From Linanthus parryae (Eukaryota > Streptophyta > Magnoliopsida > Ericales > Polemoniaceae), in the NCBI GenBank assembly GCA_023055425.1, contig JALGPY010000077.1, positions 169,283 through 233,282 on the forward strand: 64,000 nucleotides of DNA. Reading direction: 5' to 3'. Of the stretch, positions 56,152 through 64,000 are shown piece after piece (the stretch's first letter is position 1; each line of letters starts with the position of its first letter). The notes under the pieces are model-generated. The model worked only from the letters and a program-made list of their open reading frames with translations, was not told the DNA's origin and searched no databases. A program made the position numbers and the translations under genes.

Positions 56152-59100
56152 AATGTGTCTCATAAGTTGGAACGTGCGAGGGCTTGGGAACCCTAGCACG
56201 TTCCTGTCGCTTCGCGATTTAGTGAGGCACCAAGTTCTCGACGTACTCTTTTTGATGGAAACCAAGCTTGAGCAAGATGAAATGGAGAGAGTACGGGCAA
56301 GACTGGGGTATGCATACTGTTTTTCAAGAGAGTGTGTTGGAAGAAGTGGGGGTATGGCCCTCTTGTGGCAAGACGCGATACAAGTAACTATTATCAAAAA
56401 TTCTCATCATCACATCAGCGCTAATGTGGTTGAAAGTGATGGTAATTTCTCGTGGCTCTTTACGGGCTTCTATGGCGACCCTAACAGAGAAGATCGCCAT
56501 CATTCCTGGGAATCGTTGCATCGGCTAGCTCCGAAACTGATACGTCTGTTGCGGGAGACTTTAATGTCGTAACAACCAATACGGAAAAAGAAGGTGGCTT
56601 GGAGGTAAGTTTTTCTCAACTTTCACAGTGTAAGGATGTCCTTAATGAGATGGAGCTTCTTGATTTGGGTTTTGCAGGAGACCCGTTCACGTGGAATAAT
56701 AATCAAAGTGGGGATGATAAAATTTGAGAACGGCTTGATAGGGTTGTAGCAAATGCTTCTTGGCTTGATAAGTTTCAAGGCGCTCGAGTCACGCATCTCT
56801 ATAGCCCGAATTTGGATCACGCATCTTTACGCTTGGATTGGGAGGTAAGTAAGAGGAGAACCCAAAGAAGGTTTCAAATTGAAAATATGTGGATGGAACA
56901 CCCGGATTTCGAAAAGCTTGTGGAGCAATGTTGGTCTAAGAGGGATAAAATCCCTATCGGACATAAACTGAACGAAATGCAGCGGGCTCGCATAGTCTGG
57001 AACAATGGAACTTTTGGGTCGATTAAAAAATAAGGCAAAGCTCCTAAAGGACAAGCTCTCAGTGCTTGACAGGAGTAGGAAAACTAGAGAGGTGATAGAA
57101 GAGAAGAAACGGCTTACAAGGGAGTATAACAAAGTTCTAAAGGAGAAGGAAGTGATGTGGGCGCAACGATCACGGGTCAAATGGTTACGAAGTGGGGACC
57201 AAAACACCCATTTTTTTCACCAAAAATCCACTATTCACAGAGCAATAAATAGTTTATGAGGCATTGAAAATGAGGCTGGGGAATGGGTTACTAACGAAGA
57301 TCAAATAACGCAGGTCCTCGAGCAACACTTCAGTGCGCATTTTACCTCGGCAAGGCCGAACATGATAGAAATTGAACATGCTTTGTCCTCGATGGATGCA
57401 GGAATTAATAGAGAAGAAAGTCAAGCAATGGAAGAGCCGTTTACGACGGAGGAGGTGAAGATAGCCCTTTTCCAAATGGCCCCATGTAAGGCTCTGGGTC
57501 CGGATGGTTACAACGCGGGTTCTTTTTCAGAAGTACTGGAAGATTGTGGGAGCTCAGGTAACTAATACAGTTCTTGATATCTTAAAAAATGGTGCTAGTT
57601 TAGTGGATTTTAATGCTACACTTATAGATTTGATTTCAAAAATAAAGCAACCCAGGAAGGCTAGCAATTATCGGCCTATAAGTCTTTGTTCTGTTATATA
57701 CAAAATAGTAACAAAGACGATTGTGAACCGTCTCAAATGTTTTCTTCCGAGTCTTATTTCAGAGATTCAAAGTTCCTTTGTACCGGGCAGATTAATAACG
57801 GATAATATTCTTACTGCCTTTGAAGTTATTCACTCTCTGAAGACTCGGAAAAAAGGGGAAATTGGGTTTATGGCTTTAAAATTTGATATGTAAAGTGTAC
57901 GATAGGGTGGAATGGGAATTTTTCCGAGAAACTCTTTTTCACGCCGGTTTCGGCCAAGATTTATAAGCATGGTGCGTAATTTCATGTCGACGGTGAAATA
58001 TGCTTCTGTGTGAAACAAAAACCCTACAGGGAACGTACCTTGAAAGAGGACTCAGACAGGGTTGCCCGCTCTCTCCATATCTTTTCCTATTATGCAGTGA
58101 AGTGCTATCTCGAGCAGTGACGAATGCAGATAGACATGGGAATCTGGAGGGTATCACAGCTTCAAGGGGAGGACGAGTGGTCTCCCATTTATTTTTTGCT
58201 GACGATTCGCTGTTTTTTACAGGTGCAAATGAAGAAAACATTTCAGTGTTGTTGCAGATTTTCTCAATTTATGAGAAGGCCTCGGGTCAAAGAATGAACC
58301 TGGATAAATCAGCTATAGTTTTCTCATATGGAGTCCCAAGCCAGAAGAGGGATGAAATTCTGCAATTAAATGGGGTGAAAGAGGTGGAGCAATATGATAA
58401 ATATTTGGGACTACCCACTACCATGGGTAGGAACAAGTCAGTTACATTTAATGAGTTAACAGACAAGCTGGGAGGCAAACTCAAAGGATGGAAAGAGAAG
58501 ATGCTATCAGTAGAGGGGAAAGAAATTATGATCAAATTCGTTGCCCAGGCTCTGCCTACATACGCCATGTCCTGCTTTAAGATTCCAGATGGCACTTGTG
58601 ACAAGATGGAGGGGATGATCAGACAGTTTTGGTGGTCGAAATTTGGCAAAGATATGGGTATACCATGGGTTGCTTGGTCCAAGATGCAAAAAAGAAAGGA
58701 GGAGGGTGGCTTGGCTTCAAGGATTTAAAGATGTTTAACCAAGCTATATTAGGGAAACAGGCATGGTGAATTCTCCACCACCCTGATTCCCTGATGAGCA
58801 AGGTTTTTAAATCAAAATATATTGCGAATAAAGATTTTATGCAAGCGGAATTAGAGAACACCCCATCATTTGCGTGGCATAGTATCCTGCATGGGCGAAA
58901 AATCATACAAATGGGGTCATATTGGAAGATAGGAGATGGAAATAAGGTAATTATTGGGGACAGATGGATTCCGAGCACGAACAGCCACAACGTAATCACC
59001 CACCTAACTAATCCCGACATAAGAGTGAGCTCATTTATAAGTGATGACAAGACTTGGGATACAGATAATCTGCGATAGTGTTTCTGGAAAGTGGATGTTC

Positions 59101-60237
59101 AGTCCATCTCTACCATCAAGATCCCATCATAAGAGTGTGAGTACAAGTTGATATAGAACAAGGAAAGTAACGGGATTTATAGTGTAAAATTTGGGTACAA
59201 TTTAGCAAAAGCAGCAACTGAAATGACTGAATCGAGCTCCAATGATCCCCAGGTAAACAAAGTCTACGGTTACATCTGGAAAATCAAACTGCCAAGGAAA
59301 ATGCTTCACTTCCTCTGGAAGTGTATGCACCAAAGTATTCCCACTCAACGAAACCTGGTACGAAGAAACCTCCCTGTGTCCAATCTTTTTCCGAGGTGCA
59401 ACCATTATGGCGAAGATGAAACACACGTGTTATACGGATGTAAATTCGCTCGAGATGTATGGATAAGATTACCGGACAGCGTGTCGAGTGGTGGGGGAGA
59501 TTTGATTTCACCGAATGGTTGGCAAACCAAGTTACTGTGCTTAGCAAAGAAGACTGCAGAGTGTACTGCGTTGCCTTGTGGGAACTTTGGAATCAACGTA
59601 ACGGTTGTTTTTTTTAAGGAAGACTCAAGACGACGGAGCATCTAGTAGCAGATATTTACTTGAGGATTGATGAATTCGATAGTGCAGCCAAAGCTGAAGG
59701 TATTGAAGATAGGGTACATGATGAAAAGTGGGAGAGGCCAAGGCAAGGTTCAGTCAAGATGAATTTCGATGGCTCTTTCGATTCGAACACTAGCAAAGCG
59801 GGAGGAGGAGTAATATTGCGAAATGAAAAATGAGAATTTATGGCTTCTCACAGCTTCTGCATTAGGGGTTATTAGAGCGCAAAAGAGGCAAAGGCAACGG
59901 CGCTAAGAATGGGGGTTCGATTCGCGATGGAGCAGAACTGTAGAAGAATTCAGATTGAAGGCGATCCCAAAGTATTGATCGAAGACGTCCTCCAATCCAG
60001 CAGAGGAAGACCCCCAGAGGACCTGAAAATAGTTGTTGAACTTATTCAAGAAACACTACAATTCCTTGCTAGTTTTGAGCTTTGGACGTTAAAGTGGATC
60101 CCGTGTGATGCAAATCAATCGGCCAATATCATTGTGAACCATGCTCGGAGAACTCAAAAGGATGAAACCTGGGTAGCAGTAGCACCTCTGTGGCTAGCTG
60201 AAGCTCTTCTTTACGATGTAAAATTCCCTCCTGTTTG
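56152..60237 (+). pseudogene. LINE ORF2: endonuclease, reverse transcriptase, RNase H
   Basis: Starts MCLISWNVRGLGNP, the endonuclease/exonuclease/phosphatase fold, with the catalytic Glu in LMETKLE and FTGFYGDP. Frame breaks at about 56572, 56745, 57030 and 57258. Reverse transcriptase runs from about 57440 to 58730: MAPCKALGPDGYNA, NYRPISLCSVIYKI, FVPGRLITDNILTA, GCPLSPYLFLLC and the active site FADD (58195-58206). A zinc-finger-like segment (59270-59480, FLWKCMHQSIPTQRNL, DETHVLYGC) follows. An RNase H runs from 59757 to 60237, with its first Asp in MNFDGSFD, then EAKATALRMGV and WIPCDANQSANIIVNHA, ending at 60237. The breaks make it inactive. Confidence 0.87.
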
Positions 60238-60280
60238 AGTTGGTGATAATGAAATTCCCCTAAAAAAACATTTTAGATAA

Positions 60281-60961
60281 ACTCAAATAAAAACATTTAT
60301 CCTAATGTAAAATGCACGAGTGTTTGACCAATGAAAAAAGTTACATTTTTCAGCAGGGCAATGAAATCATCAGAAACATTACATTGTATTGCAACTACAA
60401 ATCTAACAAGAAGACTAAATCTCTTGATACACAATCATATCTTATGAATTTGGTTGTGATTGTAAAATTTTCCATATTAGGACTATGCACAGCATCAAAT
60501 CATGAACAGAGTGACGTTCTTTCAAGTGGGCACACTCATGATTCTCACAAAAAAAAAAAAAAGGTGGCACACTCATGATTGAGTAGTATCAATACTAATC
60601 ACGTATGTAATTAATACATGATTAGTTGACAAAGATTTATTTAAATATGAGTAATAATGCAAGATTCGGACATCAAGATAGACACTGGTAGATGTAGATT
60701 TATTATCCAACATGATAGATGATAGACAAGATATACATATGCAAACTGATTAGATATTATCAGGATTTAGTGCAAGTGTTCCTCAATCAAGAGAGAGAAC
60801 TTACATCTAACTGTATTTCTCCAACATTATCTGAGTGCGGTGTAGCGGAAGATTGGTACAATTTGTGTGGAAGAATAAATTGTATTCGTCAATCGGAAAA
60901 TATGTACACTAGTCATCATATTTATAGATTGTACAAGTGTCATACCTGATAACCTAACTCC
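60281..60961. other. Spacer with a poly(A)-bearing micro-duplication
   Basis: No gene. GGCACACTCATGATT occurs at 60529-60543 and again at 60566-60580, separated by CTCAC, 13 A and GGT. This is what a nearly empty retroposition event (target duplication plus A tail) would leave. Confidence 0.5.
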
Positions 60962-61700
60962 TATGGTTATACAACCCTTCTAAGTGGTTGTCGTGATAAG
61001 CCGTACTTTTGAGACCGAGTCATGAAAAGCCCAGGCGGGTGGGACTTTGTATAAATGTTTGCAGTTTGGTCGGCCAAAGTTACAGATTCAGATGAATTGT
61101 GCCAGCACGGATGATGCCGAGTAAAGTAGCAGTCTATTTCAATGTGTTTCGTCCTTGCATAAAAAACATCATTGCGAGAAATTTGAATGGCACTACGGCT
61201 ATCACAATATATTTTTAATAGCATAAGACTGGGGCATTTGAATATCAAGTTGTAACCATCTGTGCCAAAAATTTCTTGTGTGGCATCCTCAATGAACGAT
61301 ATTCACCTTCTGTACTGGAAAGAGCAACAACAGTTTGCTTCTTCCTGCACCAAGATATAAGTGAGTCGTCCAAGATGAAATTGCATCTTGTGGTAGAGTG
61401 TATATTAGTTGTATCTTCAGCTCAATCTACATCTGAGAATCCAAGTAGCATGGGTGAAGACTAAGCGAAAAAAATGATACCATGAATCATATCTACTACA
61501 TTTTACATACCAGGGAATCTGAAGAGCAACAGCATAATGTGTCTAGGAGCAGCCAGAAACTAACTAACCTAAAGAACTGCACAAGCTATGTCGGGATGAG
61601 TGACTATGAGATAAACCAGATTATCAACAATTTGTAGATATCAAGTCAGATTACATAGTTGTTCACCCTCCAGGGAGTAGGCTTCAGGTTTGGCTCCAAC
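60962..61700 (-). pseudogene. Antisense Ale-like copia fragment (reverse transcriptase end and RNase H)
   Basis: On the minus strand: LEPNLKPTP near 61690, RYLQIVDNLVYLIVTHPDIA near 61620, DDSLISWCRKKQTVVA near 61330, then YCDSRSAIQISRNDVF, RTKHIEIDCYFTRHH and TANIYTKSHPPGLF to about 60970. It matches the RT/RNase H of the Ale-type element at 26825-27775 in content and order, but is a different, more decayed copy without LTRs. Confidence 0.82.
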
Positions 61701-62695
61701 GAGGTGGAATTGACCTTCTGATCAGTCAGTTAAAACTCGAAACACCAGTGTGTTCAGGGTCTTTCACCTAAGGGATGTGCAAACTCGAAACTCCAGTGCG
61801 TTTAGGATCTCAACTGGGAACATAGTACCCACCTCCCATCAAGCTGGCAGTGCTTTCTACACTGATCTCAATGCGTTCATGGCCCTTCACCCATGGGATA
61901 TGCAATCCCTCCTTGCTCCCCATCCATTTATCTTTCCAATTTCACATGTAAATCATGCATGAATAGTATTATAGGCAATATCATCATCCCAATAGCTTAT
62001 CAAAAATTAACACAGTTGATAGAAAGTATTCAGCATAATTAGGAATATCAACAATATATTCGAATATAAATTTTGGCAACATCTCTGCATGATTCAAATA
62101 TCCAAGTAATAATTTCAGCAGCATCTCTACATGAATCAAATATTCAAATAACAATTTCGACAACATCTCTGCATGAATCACATATCAAATTCTAATTTTA
62201 GTAAAATTAGATATAACATCGGCACGGTAATAGCAATTCAATAAATTTAACAAATAGTGTAAGTAGTATAACGACTAGCATATAAACGTTCGTAAAACCG
62301 TAGAGCTATAAAGTTAAGATTCTCTACCTCCGTTCAAAAAATCTTATAATATAATAATATATAGCCTCCGGAACCTCGACATATAATACCAATAACACTC
62401 TCCTCTAACCTCCTTATGTCTTTCTTTCTTTCTCTAGTACTTGACTGAAATCTGGAAAACAGAAATTAACTATAGCGTCAAGCTCTATTTATAAGGGAGG
62501 GCGAGATGTGGCAAGATTTGGCATAGCTAACTCGCCAACTGGACACGTGCCTCACTTTGGGGAGCTGGGCCCCGCATGAACATCCCATGCATGGCTATGT
62601 GCATTGGTAGCCACAGGTCTCCTCATAGCTTCACGTGATTTCACAGGGCATAGTGCAAAGGTCATGTGGTATGGGCCAACGGAATTTTTTCACAT
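61701..62695 (-). repeat. LTR-like stretch with minus-strand TATA box
   Basis: A minus-strand TTATAAATAGAGC (about 62484-62496) resembles a strong LTR promoter, and TGTGAAAAAATTCC at about 62695 (minus strand) could be the LTR start, directly after the gag-protease fragment. The other end is not resolved. A three-unit repeat of 42-43 bp (62068-62205, core CATCTCTRCATGAATCA) lies inside. ACTCCAGTG repeats near 61745 and 61790 are unexplained. Confidence 0.45.
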
Positions 62696-62703
62696 CGTCG
62701 ATT

Positions 62704-63400
62704 TCATGTGAGTTTATTCCCTTGCACATCCCAATGATCACACCAATGAGGGTGTCTCAATGGTGAAGGCAATACATCACTAATTTTTTTGATGAAATGG
62801 AACCAAATGTCGTCTGGGGTGAATGCCGCGACCCGCTTCTCATAATAATCCAACACAACAAGGTGAGCAAACAACCCGTCCAAGACCAAAATAATGTCAA
62901 GCTCGGCCATGTCTAGAACTCTCAAGTCAAAAGTGACTCGAGCATCAGTAACTAGGTCACAATCTCTACAGACTTTATCAACACGAGTTCTCTCACCCAA
63001 TGGTGACTTTACTCCCAAAGCAATGTGTAAAGTTTCTGTATATAAGCCAAGTAATGACACACGAATCAAATATAAAGGATTGTCAAGCACTAGAATCAAA
63101 CAACACATCTACCCATGTATCTTGTAATATAAATATACCTCGTACCACTAAGTGATCATATGAGGGCTCTCAACTGGATAACATGAAAATGCTCTCCCTT
63201 GGAATCCCAGACTTTGCCCATCGAATTTTCCATTACCTCCACCATAACCCATCTGCTGGGATCCTCCAGAAGCCTGTGAAACTGGTGGCATAATAGACTA
63301 ATCAGATGGTGCATGATGGAAATGCGATTGCTAGTTCACACTGCCTGCGGAGATCCACCACCAAAACTTCAGTATTCAAACGATGACACTCGTTGCGGGT
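62704..63400 (-). pseudogene. Ty3/gypsy gag end and protease fragment
   Basis: The minus-strand ORF 62704-63108 reads VCRDCDLVTDARVTFDLRVL, then LDIILVLDGLFAHLVVLDYY and DDIWFHF. This matches the retropepsin region of chromovirus-type Ty3/gypsy polyproteins (usual pattern DVILGMDWL), with Gly-Met-Asp-Trp changed to Val-Leu-Asp-Gly. Upstream, 63180-63300 minus reads PPVSQASGGSQQMGYGGG, like the glycine/glutamine-rich end of gag. No reverse transcriptase follows; an LTR-like stretch comes next, so pol is deleted or the element was non-autonomous. Confidence 0.7.
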
Positions 63401-64000
63401 TGATAAATCCCAAAAGAGTTATGATTTGAGGTGCTTTTGGACCAATTTGGAAGGAATCGCATTAGTTACGCCTTAATTTAACCACTTGTTTCGCATCCCT
63501 GTTTTTAATCAATATTGATTAAAACAGGGTTGTTTTTTTAAACTCATTTGGTATGTCTGTTTTTTTTGCCTGTTTAAAAACAAAAACATGCTGAAAAGCA
63601 GTTGTTTAAAGAAATAGCAAATGTGGTGTTTTTTGATTTTTTTTCATACTATTGGTGTTTAAAGACATTTCAGCTATGATTAGATGCAACAAATATCAAA
63701 TATATGTCGGTATTGTACGTAAAAATAATATTCAAGCAGATAAACATTGAAATTTAGTAATGTTGTTAAACGTGTTATTGATTTTAAACACTGTTTTTAA
63801 ACGGATACCAAACAATTTTTTGATTCTGTTTTTAAACGTATTTTTTCAGTACGTTTTTTTCCCACTGTTTTTCTTATTTTTAAACGGATACCAAACAAGC
63901 TCTTAAGTCTGTCGCTGAAGGTAAGGAATTAAATAAATGAAGTTTATGTTGAAAGAGCTAGTTAGCGTCTAACCAATTAACATAAATTAAAAGCATACAT
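63401..64000. other. Foldback/MITE-like region at the right edge
   Basis: 63497-63529 is a near-perfect hairpin (CCCTGTTTTTAATCAAT and its inverse, one base bulged). 63541-63562 (CTCATTTGGTATGTCTG) and 63882-63902 (CGGATACCAAACAAGCTC) are inverse ends of a roughly 360-bp T-rich element with repeated GTTTTTAAACG motifs, resembling hAT-like MITEs. No gene seen. Confidence 0.55.

Larger units (their letters stand above)
54765..60264 (+). mobile_element. L1-type LINE retrotransposon, about 5.5 kb
   Basis: Flanked by the 14-bp duplication AAAACATTTTAGAT (54751-54764 and 60265-60278), with a short A run at the 3' end. The AAAA/TTTT target and long duplication are typical of L1 integration. ORF1 has a DUF4283-like domain and zinc knuckle; ORF2 has endonuclease, reverse transcriptase, a zinc-finger-like region and a plant-type RNase H. 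It is full length but has many stops and frameshifts. Confidence 0.93.

Noticed and set aside
60312..60578. 88-codon ORF ending in poly-Lys
   Set aside because: The tail is the A run of the micro-duplication; the rest shows no recognisable domain.

Overview
This is nuclear DNA from a flowering plant, almost certainly a dicot. The evidence is plant-specific LTR retrotransposons (Tat, Athila-like, Ale, Tork and Sirevirus-like lineages), an L1-type plant LINE, CACTA and hAT-type elements, GT-AG introns, and plant genes (a LONELY GUY cytokinin gene; captured tetraspanin and t-SNARE exons). I cannot name the species. About 90% of the window is transposable-element sequence, much of it nested; there is one intact host gene.

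Left part (1-14 kb): the 3' part of a Tat-lineage Ty3/gypsy element (pol with an extra RNase H and integrase, a palindrome-rich tandem repeat, a multi-exon antisense gene with a plant-mobile-domain-like N-terminus, and the 3' LTR). It has inserted into the gag of a minus-strand Sirevirus-like copia element, whose LTR follows, then an LTR-like remnant. Next (14-28 kb): a decayed Ale-type copia element split by two insertions. One is a complete, young, non-autonomous Athila-like element (17087-23942, TSD ATACG, two 1554-bp LTRs). The other is a 2.85-kb solo-LTR-like insertion (23977-26824, TSD ATATA).

28.5-31.4 kb: an intact seven-exon LOG gene on the minus strand with a TATA box. 32-48 kb: a minus-strand Tork-type copia split twice. 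The first insertion is a 4270-bp CACTA element (33471-37740, TSD TCT) that carries exons of two unrelated host genes, a t-SNARE-like gene and a tetraspanin-19-like gene. The second is a Sirevirus-like copia (38837-48006), itself holding a GATCCG-rich hAT-type MITE (TSD TTTCTTTG) and a 1432-bp solo LTR (TSD TCTAC).

48-54.7 kb is gene-poor spacer with small inverted-repeat elements. 54.8-60.3 kb is a full-length but mutated LINE with a 14-bp TSD, DUF4283/zinc-knuckle ORF1, and endonuclease, reverse transcriptase and RNase H in ORF2. The right end holds an antisense Ale-like copia fragment, an LTR-like stretch, an antisense Ty3/gypsy gag-protease fragment and a foldback element.

The most notable items are the gene-capturing CACTA element; a hairpin-forming AGGTCG-TG-CGACCT array in the Athila-like LTR that recurs in an unrelated Tork LTR; a palindrome, TTTCAAGGCCTTGAAA, scattered through LTR and coding parts of the Sirevirus-like copia; a duplicated integrase zinc-binding module in the Tat pol; and the antisense gene inside the Tat element.
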